64,000 bases of DNA from contig CAJJDO010000075.1 in NCBI GenBank assembly GCA_905183005.1, positions 400,649 to 464,648 of the forward strand, read 5' to 3'. Of this stretch, positions 12,140 through 26,082 are shown one piece after another. Position numbers and translations under genes: made by a program. The stretch comes from Paramecium pentaurelia. Lineage: Eukaryota; Ciliophora; Oligohymenophorea; Peniculida; Parameciidae. Position 1 is the first letter of the stretch; each line of letters starts with the position of its first letter. A model generated the notes under the pieces. The model was not told the DNA's origin and did not search any database. It saw only the letters and a list, made by a program, of their open reading frames with translations.

Positions 12140-13723
12140 AAAATACGAAAATAACCGCTAAATCTTTTATGGAAATTAAAGATAATGAATTCCATAACAT
12201 AAATATATTAGAAAATATAAGGAGAAATTTGGTTTTAAAACTATAGGTAATTAATTTGAAAGCAATAAAATTTCATTGATTTAAGAGTTGACAATTACTC
12301 TTAGAGAGAATTACTTATATTTTTGATAGAATAAAAAATATATCTGATAGAAGATCATTATCATCCATTAGCAATAACTTTCTTAATATTTTATGAACAA
12401 CAAAGTTTAAATAGTCTTAAATAAGAGGAGTGGAGGATGATAATATTTTCTCATATATTAATTATTCATCAAAGGTATTTAAAATATTAATAAAAATGAA
12501 TTTTATTAGCTAAATATTTTAAAATAATTGCAAAATTTCTCTTAATCTTGCCACCAGAGAAAAATATATGAAATATAAAGTAAAAATTAATAAAATCAAT
12601 TAATTATTATAAGTTTGTTTTTTTAACCCTTCGATAATTATTTGTATCAATATTTAACATTTTTAGATTTATTAAATATTTGTGAAATAAGGTTTAATAC
12701 ATACTTAACATATAGTAAGATATATATCTATAGATGATAAAGGCAATGCAATATTTGTCTATTAAATTGTCTAAGAAATTAAAATGTAAAAATATTGATA
12801 TAAGAAATATTTCACACTCAAATCATGTTCCTACTTATTGATTCAAATTTGATAATGATTGCCTTCTTAAAACATCATAAAATTCTTTTGAAAATTAGAA
12901 TTTCGACTATATATTTTATGATTTTGTTATAAAATAACTTCAAAAGAAGAAAGGTTATTTATTTAATAAAATTATAAGCAATTAGTGCTATATAAAGAGA
13001 AATCGATATTAATAAAATTCAGCTAGGGTACTTCTTATAAATATTGCATTCTATTCATCCTAAATCTATATGATTGTTATTCATCGGAAGTACTATTATG
13101 GCCCTTTTTAAAAATGAAACTTTGATTTATTTTGAATTACTTTTTTAGAAACAAGAGTAAAATTAACAATTATTAGCATTCTAATTCTTAATCATACTTT
13201 AAAGGTGATATAACAAAGGTATATGAGTTCTTTGATATAATTTATATTCTATTTGTCATCTTTTTTTGATTATTTGATTAATTAAAAATAAATTTATGGA
13301 TTAATATGATGAAGTCAATTTATTAAAGTAATAATTAATTATTTCTTTTCTTCTAAGCTATTATTTTGAAATATATATTTCTTAAATTTAAGTTAGATAG
13401 TAAATAGATTACTTGTTTAAAATAAAAAGTTATGTTATTTTAATGTTTTATATGAAAATAATTTGTTTTTATAGTTTGTTGTCCTATTAACAAAATATAG
13501 ATATAAGAATTAAACAGTATTAAGTTGCAATTAATAAATTAATTAAAAAATGCGTTTTTCGATTTTAATATAGTATTCCTTATTGAATTAAATAAATAGA
13601 TATCTTAACTTTTTTTTTTTAATCATACCAAAGTCTGATGAAATATATTTCTTCATTTACCAAAATCTTCTATTTAAATTTTTGTATATTCATGATTTTT
13701 ATTAATTAAACATATATATATTT
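12140..13723. other. Intergenic, no recognised gene
   Basis: This is AT-rich sequence upstream of both the coiled-coil gene (-) and the giant membrane protein gene (+). Up to 12669 it is the second copy of 10999-11528. Nothing recognisable beyond short chance frames. Confidence 0.45.
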
Positions 13724-16700
13724 ATGTTGTTGGTGTATTTTCATAATTTGCTTTTTTTCTCTTACTTATGTTAGATAAAAGGCTAAGCTACAATAAATTT
13801 TAACACTCAATATTAATTAAGGAAGGAACTTTTTAATTATACAACAATCCCTAATACTGCATATTGTTATTAGTATGGAATCTTTACTCAATACACTCCT
13901 CTTAGTAATATTACTTAAATTGGGGAGATAGGAATACTAGATAGCAACTGCTATCATATTCATAGCGCCATAGGATTATTAACTAATCAAATAAACTTTG
14001 TATATTATGATTGTATAGATTAAAAAGAATCAACAATTAAGAAATTAGTATCATTTATTGGAAGTGATGGTAATATTTACAAATATTCTTTTTAATTAAA
14101 CACAGAAGAATATGAAAATTTTTGGTATTTTTTTGGTTTAATTATAAATTTACCTGATAAAAAAATATAATTATACATTCAATAGAATGAGAAATTGTTA
14201 TACATTCAAGATATTTAGATTGAATATCCATATTTAGATAGAGATTTGGAATTTATTTATGGAGGAGATTTATTAATAAATAGTAATCAAGTTCTATATA
14301 CTTAATTATTATAAAAGATGTCTTATTTTCCAGGAAGAATGATATAATTAACTTCATATTCTTCAGGTAATATCTAAAATTGCTAGATTTCTTATTTATA
14401 AAAGCTTATTATATAAGCTTAGAAACCATGCAAATGTATTTAAAATATAATTACAAAAATTTCAGATTCAATTATTAATGAATTAGATAAATATTAATTT
14501 ATTTCACAAAATCTAAATTGTGATTCATATTTGTTTTAGACATGGATTAGAATTAAAGAAAGAAATATTTTTATATAAGAGATTGATTATCAACTTATTA
14601 GAATATCAACAAATATTCAAAATCCAAAATTATAAGATGAAAACTTATCAACCTTTTAATTATTTTATAAATTGACAAAAAATATAAATTAAATTGTTAT
14701 AACAACTTATAGTTATATTTTACCAACTGTAAATATTAACTTTGAAAATAAACCTTATTTAATCACTAAAATATTCAATATAGATATAAATATTCAATTA
14801 TGGCATATTGTAAGAGTTATTAAAACAAAAAAGTTAATATAAATTTAAATACAATTTTTCAAGGGATTCTAAATCTTTGAATATAATTTTGAAAGTTTTG
14901 TGAATTAATTTAGTTAAGTACAATATTAATTATCTTATGGTAATTTAAAGTAAACTTAGAATTATTTAACATTTGATATTGTAAATATGATGTTTTTCAA
15001 TTGTGAAAAAAGTCAGAATTCATATAAATCATGTCATTTTTCTTGTTTGGAGTGTGATGGTCCAACTAAACATGACTGTTTGACTTGTGATTATTCTTAA
15101 AATAGAATATATTTAGAGGAGTATAAAGTTTGTCTTTGTATTTATGGAACAACAGATTTAGATAATTAATGCATAGATTATTCTACATATGGAATAAATA
15201 TTATTGAAAAAATCAAATAAGAATTCAAGTGTTCATATGGTTATTTTGAATTTGAAAATAATTGTTGGAAATGGTATTATTATATAATATTATCTTAGTC
15301 CTTCTACAATAAGAGATAATTTAATTAAATGTGTTGATTGTATTATAAATCCAAAAACTTGGATATACAATCCATATTGTTAATATGATTTCGTAACAGA
15401 TAATACTTAATCTCCTTATATAAAAATTGATTATGAAAAAGTATATTATACTTTTGATGGAATGGAATTAAAAGTATGTGAACATTGTGATAGCATTCCA
15501 AATATTTATTAAGATTATATGATTACTCAAAATCGTGTTTATTCCTTCTGTTAGAACTGCAATTTTGAATCAACAGAATATCAAAATACATAAGATAGAT
15601 TTTCTTGTTTCTTTTTTGAAAATTGTTAAAATTGTGAAATAAATATATCTTAACCATAATGCACTCAATGTAGAATGAATTATGTTTTGAAGGATGGTAT
15701 TTGTTAATTTTACTCAATTCAAAATACAAAATAATAAATATGTGATAGTCCAAATTATATTAATTTTAATAACATTTGTATTTTATGTCCTATTTAGAAT
15801 TGTCGTTTTTGTTTTGAATATTTAAGAAATGATCATAAGAAAAACACATTATTTATAAAATAATAATTTAGTACAATTGAAGAAGAAATATTGATTGGAT
15901 GTGCTGAATGTCTAAAAGGATATATATTTGATTTTACTATAGGATAATGTATTTATTAATAGACAAAATTAAATAATTGTTTAAGATCATATATTAATTA
16001 ATAAAATGAAGAATTATGCACATTGTCATCAATTAATGATTTTACTGTTGCTCCTGAAATATCAAATTGCCAAAATATATTATATTAATGTAAATAATGT
16101 GTTTAAACCCCTTAATATATTCAAAAATGTATTATTTGTGAAGAAGGATATTCATCATCTTTAAATACAGGAATTTGTTAATTAAATTAGAATTTACCAA
16201 ATACAAAATATGGTGTTTTATGGCCTGATTCTAATATTTGGTCAATGCTTGTTTAGAGCTTTACAATATTATTTATGTAAAATACACCTGGAATTTATAA
16301 TTCAATTAATAGATTGATTAATTTCTCTGTTGAATGTCTTGATGGTTATGAAATAATAGGACAGAAATGCATGAAATACTGCGATAAAAATTGTTAGAAA
16401 TGTCTAATATAAGATAGTTTAAATAAATTTACTTGTACTTTATGCTCTTTAAATTATTATCAATAACCTTATAGAGTTTAAGATAATGGAAAATGTATAG
16501 TATGTCCACCATTATGTTTGGTATGCCAAGAAAGATCTATTGATAGTATTTTGGTATAGTTTATTTACTATTTTAGAATATAAACCCTTATTTCATAATC
16601 AATGAAACCAATATTTAATATACTACCTATTGTGTATAAAGTATCCAAAATTCCAATGTATTTGTGGACCCATATCTTTAAATTGCTTAATATAGTTATA

Positions 16701-19700
16701 GTGATGAAATATAAAAAGCTTATGAATATCCAGTAATCAATAATAGATATCTTTAGGTTCTTTGGCTTTGTAGTGGTGATTCTACTATATTTGAATTAAA
16801 TAATCTTGATTCCTCATACTTTAACTAAATTGGACTTTAACAATTCATACTTAAAATGTAATTATAAAATCCTTGCGGAGGGAGAGAGATAATAAATAAT
16901 TTGAAAACAACAATATTTTCACTTCAAATAATTAAATTATAATTTACTGGAATTCTATTACCTTTAGCTCTTGATAATACTTTAAATTTTTCTAATTTTG
17001 ATTAAGTTGAATTTAGTAATTTATAAATTAAGATAAAAGATGTTTTGAAATTTATATTTTTTAATAGAGGTATGCCAATAGATTTTATAATATAAAACAC
17101 TAGTTTTTATTCAAATAAATTAAGTTCAACAGAGTTTAAAATCTAATTTGATGTCTACTAAATATTTCATATGTATAATATATCTATTTTTGATGCCAAT
17201 TTTAATAATATTATTATTTTCAAGGTAAATTCCACAAATTTAAATGAAGATATTTTAATAGATTTATTTTTTTTGACCAATTGTACTTTTAATAATACAG
17301 TTTTGTTTTCTTTCAAAACGACTTAAAAAAAATTAGTAATACAAAACCTTTTTATTGATTAATGTTAATTTTATAATTCTTTATTATTTAGTTTTAATTA
17401 GGATATAGATTACTAATCTACAATTATTATTTAATCAATCACAATCAAGAATTCTTAATTTAACAATTCTTAATTTATATAAAGTTATGATAAAAATAAA
17501 CTTTCAATCTTATTTTTTTAAATGATAGAAAACAAAATAGAAAATTCATAGTTATTAAGAATTAGCAATGATTTCTCAATCTTTAATTTATTAATTAAGT
17601 AAAATTTTTTTATTGAATCTATTTTGATTGAAAAGTTATTCTCAAATTCATATGAAAATAAACTAATAATTAATGAGATTCAAGTAATCTCAAATATTTT
17701 CCAAAACTTTTAAGTACTTGTTATAAATGAAATAAAAATACCTTATTTAATTGAATTAAAAAATCTTGATTTTAAAGATAATATTAATCCTTAAATGGAT
17801 ATTCAAGAGTATTTATTTTAACTCAGTTCTTCCATTCTTAAAATATAGAATGTATTTCTACTAAATACTATCAACCTTCGCTATTTTTCTTTATTTAACA
17901 TCACTACAATTAATATTGAGAATATTACTATTGAAAATGAATTATAACAGCATAGAATTCCTCTTCAATAATATTGTCTGATTAACCAATAATTTCATTC
18001 AAAATTATTATTTTTGCAGGGATTCTAAAGCATATATATGAGTTTTATAATTTTAAAGAATTAAATCTCTATGGATTAATCCCTTATTGAAATTCTATCA
18101 AATGTAGAAATTGGTACATAAAAAACTGAAAAAATTTTTATTGAAAATGTAAATGTAACTAGAAATATTTTATTGAGAACTAATTAAGGTAATGTTTTTT
18201 CAATTATTTCAATATTTTCAGAAAAAGTTTAACAAATTAATTTACAAAATATATTCTTTTCGGAAAATTCTTACCATTAATACATGGTAGATCTGACATT
18301 AAATTCTGCAAGTCTTTTGTTTATTAGTTCATTACATAGTTATGTTCTAATTTAAGATATTAAATGTTTAGAAAATTCATTAACAAATTCTTCTAATTCT
18401 TTCATAAAAATTAGTTCTAATTAAATAACAATCATTTCAATTAAAATATCCAATCATAATTATATTAGAAAGGAATTCTGGAATGAATTTTATGAACTTT
18501 AATTACAAGATAATCTTAATGAAATTGAAGTTAATTATATGATTTAATAAGTACTTTCATTTTAAAATAATGGAGGAGCATTATAAATTTATGCTGATAC
18601 ATTCACTATAGAAAATAGTCTATTTTTATACATTATCGCAGAAAGTAGCTTTGCTTTAAATATCATCACTAAAGGAAACGGATTTGTCACTCTTAGTAAT
18701 TTATACATATCTAATTGTTAAAATAATTTATTCTTAAATTCTGAGAGAGAAGGATCAATTAGTATTAATTCTAAAAATAGTTATTTAACTTTAATAATAT
18801 AAAATTTTACTTTAAAAAACTTATACAATAAATTGGCTCCATCTATACTGTCTATTTAATCTTCAGATATAAAAAATGACATCAGTATAAAAAATGGCCA
18901 AATTTTGAATTGTTTTTCTTTAAAAAATTCATTTGTAGCATTTTTATTTAATCCTGAAAATGCTAATTAAAATTAAGTGAGTATTGAAAATATTCTGATT
19001 GAATAAAATGAATAAGATCTATTATTCTTCAATTCATAACTAGAATTATTAGATCTAATAACATTATCAAAAATTACATAAGATAATGCCATATTTAATA
19101 TTTTAGGTTGTAATTTAAAAATCAAAAAATTAACATTTAATGGGATTGTTCAATCCTCTATTTTTAAGTTAATAAATTGTGTGAAATTATTGTTATTTGA
19201 TATTAATTTTGATGAAGTTACAATATTTTATAATTTGAAATTGATTCATATTGAATAAGATGTATAATTTAAGTCATTAATGCAAATTCATAATGTACAT
19301 ATTCAACATATCAATATTTTTAATAATAAGAATTATAAATTTTAGATTATTTATCCAAATTTTTTTATTGACTATAAAAGTTGTAAAATATAAAAACTTG
19401 TATCACAATTGAATAAGAATCAATAGATAGAAAAATTATTTAATAATTTTGAATAAATTTAATTTTATTCAACTTAAAATGGGTCAATTTTTGAAATTAA
19501 TTGTTCAAATAATGAAACTAAAATATATTTGAAATAGATAATTCTAAATAATCACGAATGCTAATTTTGTAAAAATGGTCTAATATTCCTATAATTGGTT
19601 GACTTTACTTAAATAAGGATTGAGGAATTTTTATGTATTGGAAATATTATCAATTCATTTGGATGTATTACTGCTTCATCTGATCAAAAAACTAAAGGAA

Positions 19701-22357
19701 AATTATTTGTCTTTAATTCTTTTTTTATTAATAATTCAGGCAGTTAAGGAATAGCATTAAGTTCAATAAATGTTAAGACAATTTTACAAAACTTAAAGAT
19801 TTTAAATAACACTGCTATTTTAATAGGAGGTGGATTATTTTTAGATCTTACAAGTGATGAGTTTTAGATAAAATTCACTATTATATCAAATAACAAAGCA
19901 AGAGAAGGTGGAGGAATCTATTTAAATGGAGATAGCACTTTAAATTAAATAAATTTTCATAAATCTCTTCTAGTTCTTAATTAAGCTTAACTATAGACAA
20001 ATAATCTTTAAGAATTACCCTCTCATTTAGATTTATCAATTAATTTCTAGACTTTGCTTTCAAATAAATAAATAATTGAATAAAAGCAAATAAGCTAATT
20101 AAAATTAAATCCATATAGAATTATTGAATAAGGTAAATCATTTATGGCAAATTAATTAATGATACCAAGTAATTAAGAGATATTAAAATATTAAATATAC
20201 TATCCAAAATATTTGAAATATATTTCCTATATAACAGAATTTTCTATTTCTTTTAAAAATAGATTTAATGAACAATTATTAAATTTTTCTGATTCAAGTT
20301 GCTTAATAGTCTAATCAACATTTGACATCAATACTTTAGAAAAATTGGGATCAACTAATATTTCATTGATTGAATTTAATTAAATTACAAATAATTTTAA
20401 TTTAGGAACATTAATTTTTAGTATGAATCCTTATAATCAAAGTGCCCTTGTCTTTAAAATTTCAGCTTTTTGTAAAGCCAAAAATTATACTGAAGAATTA
20501 TAATATGATATTATAATAAAGGGTTTAGTTTGCTAATTAGGCGAATTTTATCATTAAAATGGTTGTTCAACTTGTTAAGATAACTAAGGATTCTATTCTG
20601 TTACATATAATGCTACAAAATGTTCAATTTTTGATAAGTCAAAATTTGAAGCCATTACTTCTAATAATATAAATTTGAAACTAGGTTTTTGGAGACCACA
20701 TTATTTATCAGACATTATTGTTGATTGTTTCAAAAGTCTATAGTCATGTAAAGGTGGTTGGACTGTAGGGGATGATACATGCATAATTGGGCATATTGGA
20801 GGATTATGTGAAGAGTGCGATAAATATAATATAAGAGGAGATGGGTATTATTTTAAAAATGATCAAAATATATCATGTTTAAATTGTAATTATAATTCTG
20901 CTAATATTTTATCTGTAATTTTGATTGCACTTTGGTATTTAATTTATTTTATTTTTAGGGCTATTATTTCAACATTGATAACGTTAAGGAGTGTAGAAAA
21001 AACAAATTAAGCATTTATGTAATTAAAAATAAATCAAAAATTTTCAAATATACTATTTAAATTAAATTTTGGTAAGTATTAATATATTATTTTTTAGATC
21101 AAGAGAGTATTTTATTGAAACTTTATCTTAATTATTTATGGATATTTTCTTTAATTTTTACTTTTAACATTTAATTTTCTTTTTCATTTATCTTTGTTAA
21201 CAAGATGAGTGATACATCTTATTTTATGACTCGTAATTTAGACTGTTAAATTATTTAATCATTTAAAATGGAATTAATATATAGTAGAGTAATAGTGATG
21301 ATAACTTTAATCATTATTTTAATTTTAATCATTTAATCAGGAATATCAATTTTTTCAATAATAACAAAAGTTAAATTCCACAATAATATACTTTCAATTA
21401 CTTTACTTTATTTGTATATATAAAACTTTGCAGCCATTATAAATCAGTAAATAATTATAATAAATTAAGGCTTTTATCAATAGTGGCTAAAAGATAAATT
21501 TCAAATATTGATTATGTTTAAGGAGATGTGTCATTACTCTTTTAAACTTAACATCATTACTCGTGGATAGTTAAATTTGCAATACCAATCTCAATGATAT
21601 TAGGATTTATTTTACCAATAGTATTACTTTGTTTTTTGTACTTTAATAAGGAATAATTTAACAAAATAAAATTTAGAAGACATATTGGTTATTTGATTAA
21701 TGAATATAGAAAGAATAGGTTTTTTTGGGAATGGATAAAATTATGGAAGAAAACTACAATCATTATTATATTGATTTATTTTGAAACAAATGTATTGTTG
21801 AAAGGATTCTTAATTGTAGTATGTTTAATGATCTACTAATTTATGACATATTAATATCAACCATACATATATGAAAAATTAAACAAATTAGATCTTTAAA
21901 CAGGGTAATTATGTTCATTAGCCATAATCTTAGCTGCAGTAAAATATAATTCTGAATAAGAATCAGATAATTTCTCGGCAGGGGTTTTGTAAATTGTTAT
22001 AATCTTACTAAGTATAGGATTTAGCTATCCATATATTTTTAAAATTCTCTAAGTTTATTATTAAAAATACAAAGAATAGTTTATCATGCTTTTAATAGTA
22101 ATTTTAACTAAATTATCACCTAAATAAAACTTAATTTTCAAATTTACAAATAAACTAAATTTATGGAAATAAAAATAGGATAGAATAAAAAGGAATTTCA
22201 ACAAAATGAGATTTTAAACAATCCTAAAAAAGCGCTTTAATAATAAAGAGTAAATATATTCTATAATCATAGTCAAATTCAAATGAATATCCCAAACACA
22301 ACCCAATATTAAGAAGATTAACCATAATTCAAATTTTTGATTTCATAAAAAGAATGA
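13724..22357 (+). CDS. giant cysteine-rich, beta-helix-like, multi-spanning membrane protein
   Basis: The spliced CDS is join(13724-15273, 15299-16553, 16577-21071, 21098-21446, 21470-22249, 22273-22357): 8514 nt, 2837 residues, five GT...AG introns of 25, 23, 26, 23 and 23 nt. It starts with a signal peptide (MLLVYFHNLLFFSYLC). Residues about 425-935 are cysteine-rich with furin/EGF-like CxxC spacing (CHFSCLEC, CTQC, CKQC). Residues about 935-2200 are a long Asn/Ile/Ser-rich region typical of a parallel beta-helix, with late glycine motifs (IGGGLFLD, EGGGIYLNG). A second Cys cluster precedes about eight to nine hydrophobic helices (residues about 2375-2790) and a short Gln-rich tail. It is likely a cell-surface protein with a large ectodomain; function unknown. 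Chlamydial Pmp proteins share glycine-motif beta-helices, but that is analogy only. Broken paralogues lie at 54-64 kb. Confidence 0.85.
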
Positions 22358-22390
22358 AATACAATTTTTGATAATCAATGATATAAATGA

Positions 22391-23207
22391 GAAATAAATA
22401 ATTCTTCAAAAATTGTTATTAAAAATAATGTAATCATTTATTCTTATTTAAATTCCTTGTTTATTAAAGTAGATATATATTTATAAACTATTAAATTTTC
22501 ATCGTTAGGTTTTGCATTATTGTTGCTAATTAATAATTTTCTTATATTATAGTTGGGAATAGTATCTTATTATTGTATTATCTTTATATTGTTGATACGC
22601 TTTTAATTTATTAATTAACTCAAAGCATTTTTATAAACATAATACTAGAATTATTGTTACAGTTCCTACTTTCTTGATAAGCAAGTTATTATATAAAAAG
22701 CTATTTAATATTTATTTCTATCTATTCTAATTATTATAATAATGATTAAATTTAATGAAGTAGCACAAATAGTTAGTAAAGTTTACCGATAATATATTCT
22801 GTTTGATATTCTTCATATTTTAATTAAATTTGATTTTTTTAGGCTTGTTAAATATATATGTTTTACTAATATGGAGAAAAAGACTGATTTTTAAATGTCT
22901 TTAAAATAAGAACAAAGATGTATTAAAGATTTCATTTTAAAAAAAAGTAGAAAGATAAGTTATATAGAATTCTAATCAAAAAGTTGAAATAAGTTTTGAT
23001 TCCTATCTGAAATTAGAAGTAAATTTTAATCCATGTATTAACTATTAGATTGATTAATAAAAGAATAATTTAAATCATCTCTTAGATTAAATTTTAAAAG
23101 AAATTTAGCAAGAGTATAAAAGCTTTATATAATTGAGTTCTATTAATACAAATGCAAAAAATTATTTAAATATATTTGAAAATATAAAAAGGTATGATGA
23201 AAAATGA
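22391..23207 (+). pseudogene. hydrophobic coding block, C-terminal extension or separate gene lacking a start
   Basis: An open frame runs 22391-22958, and a 25-nt intron (22959-22983) joins it to 22984-23207, ending at TGA: 264 codons including the stop. It begins without an ATG. It encodes two to three hydrophobic helices (LGFALLLLINNFLILQLG; YLFLSILIIIIMIKF), then a hydrophilic tail (EISFDSYLKLEVNFNPC). It is in the same phase as the last exon of the giant membrane protein gene, separated only by three TGA codons within 36 bp (22355-22390). It may be an ancestral C-terminus cut off by stops, or a gene whose first exon I missed. Confidence 0.45.
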
Positions 23208-23722
23208 TTAAAGTTTGTGAATTATCAATAATCTAATAATTTTACTAATATGTGTATACTTATTATCATCAAATTGATAAACAATATAAATAATATGTTA
23301 TTTAATTTTGACCAGAAAAATATTTCATTATTACTATTAAAATAATCATTTATTTACAATTCTAATTTTCTTTTAAGTCTTAATGAATTGGGTAATTATA
23401 TCTAATTATAAAATTGAATTTATTAAAAATAGATAAAAAGTGTTCATTTTTATCTAATTTAGATCAATATCTAGAAAAATTAAAATGATCAAATTTTTTT
23501 TCAATATTTCAAAAAAATATTTAATTGTATATTTTTATTATCAAAATATAAATATATTCAATCTTATTTGTTAAAGACCTAATAATTTCTATAACTTATT
23601 ATTTTTAATATAATCGAAAGATAATTAAACCATTAGGATACATAGAAAATGTGATTTATATATAAATTCATATTAATTTTCAATTATTTAGCAATATTTT
23701 TTCTAATAATAAATATTTTTTA
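23208..23722. other. Intergenic, AT-rich
   Basis: No coding signal was recognised. The stretch should contain the promoter of the MORN_2-like gene starting at 23723, but no defined element can be read. Confidence 0.5.
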
Positions 23723-26082
23723 ATGATATAGGAAAGCTAAAATAATTTGAATTTAACAGATTCAACCATATTGGAAAAACTTAAGGAATATGAAGTGTTT
23801 ACATGGAATTATAACAAAAATAAACAAGAAAAAACTAAAATTTATATCTTTTTTTTTCAAGATAATTAACTGGCTTACTGTAAGGATGGAGTAATATTAA
23901 GAAGATAAAATATAAATTGTAAATTTTAATTGACAATTAATCCAAGATAATAAGAATCTAGAAATATTGACAAATATGGAATAAATTAAACATCTAAAAT
24001 GGTAAGGAGTACATGAAATGAGCGATAAAAAACATGGTAGGTGGATAGCATTTTGGAATGGAGAAATACTGAGTGAAGTTGGTGGGTATTTTGAGAATGG
24101 ATTAAAGTAAGGGTTATGGAAAGAACTTTTTAAAAACTATAGTAGGTAAATAATAATTAAGTATTGTTCAAAAGTCACTCAAAGAGTTATGAAAGTGGAG
24201 AATACTAAAATGATAAAAGAAGTGGAATGTGGATCTATATATATGATAACAACATAATGTATAATTAAAAAATATATTAATAAGCGGTGGTGGAAAATAT
24301 AATGAATAAGGTTAGAAAAGTGGTAAATGGATTGAATTGAGTGATAGCTTCAATTGCAATTCTTAGCTAACTTATTATGGCGAATATAAAGGTGGTAAAA
24401 AGGTTGGTAGATGGGATATTAAGTATAAAAATGAGCCCATTGGAAAAAAGTAATAAATGTAATCTTATTATATTTGATATATCATTTAGTGGTGGTGGAT
24501 TATATAATGAAGGAGGTTAAGGGATAAAAATTGGAAGCTGGGTTGAAGTCGATGATAATTTTAATGATTCTTCTGAAATTACACATAATGGAAAATATAA
24601 AAATGGTTAAAAGATTGGTAGATGGGATATTCATTTAAATTGTTAAGGATTAATTAAATAGATGTTAAATTATATTATTAATAATTATTTTTAGTGGAGG
24701 TGGGTTATATGATGAAAGAGGTGATGGGCATAAGGTAGGGAAATGGATTGAATTGAGTGAAGGGTTTTATAAAACATATTAAATTATTTTCAATGGCAAC
24801 TATTAAAATGGTAAGAAAGTTGGATAATGGGATATTTATTTGAACAATGAAAAGATGTAGAGAATTTTATTTAAATAAAATTTTAGTGGTGGAGGATTGT
24901 ATGATGAAATGGGTGAAGGGAAAAAAATTGGAAGATGGATTGAAGTAGGTGTTGAGTTCATTGATTCTTTTTAAATAACTTAAAATGGAGAATATAAAAA
25001 TGGTAAAAAAATTGGGTAATGGGATATTTTTTAAAAAAATACATGTGGAAATCATCAGATGTAAAACTATATTATTTCAAAAAATATTTTAGTCGCGAAA
25101 GATTATATAATGAAGAAGGTCTTCGATCAAGGTTTGGAAGAAACAACCGGATTAGGAATAGCTATCTGCAAGCTCCTTTTGAAAGTGAATACAAAAATAT
25201 TAAAAAACCTTAAGGATAGGATACTCACTTTGATACAAAAGGAGGAATGGAAATAATGTAACAAATAATAGTTAAATATTATATAAATATGGAATAGAAG
25301 TGGATTCTATGATGAAGAGGGTGAAGAGTTTAAGATAGGAAGATGGGTAGAGTTGAGCGATTCGAATTTGTATATAACTTAGATTGGTGAATATTTCAAA
25401 GGGTAAAAAGTTGGGAAGTGGGATTTTTTTTTCATAAATAAAGAAGGAAGTAAAGAGATGTAAAATTATTTAAATAAATTAAATTAAAAAATGATTTAGG
25501 GGAGGAGGTTATTATGAAAATTATGTTATTGATTTAAAAATTGGTAGATGGATTGAGTTTAATGATTTTAATTCATAAATAACTTACGTTGGTGAATATA
25601 AAAAGGGGTAAAAAGTTGGCAGATGGGATACTTATCTCAATTATTTTGGAAATAAGCTGATGTATATATATATTCTGTAAATTTTTTAGTGGTGGTGGAT
25701 CTTATGATGAAGGAGATGAAGGATTTAAGTGTGGAAGATGGATTGAAGTTAATGATGAGCTTGATGATTCATCATAAGTTACTATTAATGGTGAATATAA
25801 AAATGGCAACAAAGTTGGGAAATGGGATATTTATCTCAATTACGTAGGAAATATTAAGATGTAAAATTCTTTATTAACGAAGTATGAGCTGTTAGTGGTG
25901 GAGGCTCATATGATAATGAAAGCTTTGGAGTAAAAACTGGGAAATGGGTTGATATAAAGGATGGGTTTAAATGGGCTTTATAAACTACCTTTAATGGATA
26001 GTATGGAAATGGAAATAAAATAGGGAAATGTGTCGAAATGTAAGGGCAGATAAAAAGTAGAGAAATGAACTTTAAAAATTGA
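23723..26082 (+). CDS. MORN_2-like repeat protein, one repeat per exon
   Basis: Twelve exons: 23723-23918, 23947-24145, 24175-24258, 24285-24458, 24490-24663, 24695-24856, 24887-25060, 25093-25257, 25298-25459, 25500-25661, 25690-25860, 25896-26082; 2010 nt, 669 residues. The start MIQESQNNLNLTDST is followed by about 95 residues of a family-specific domain, then a Trp/Gly-rich region (GRWIAFWNGEILSEVGGYF). From exon 4 every exon encodes one unit of the form GGGLYDE-G-KIGRWIEL ... NGEYKNGKKVGRWD, the glycine/aromatic pattern of MORN_2 repeats. Introns 3 to 11 all follow AT at codon phase 2 and are 26-40 nt. Exon 8 is diverged and has lost the GRW motifs. MORN repeats elsewhere bind membranes or act as scaffolds; the function here is unknown. 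Confidence 0.8.
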
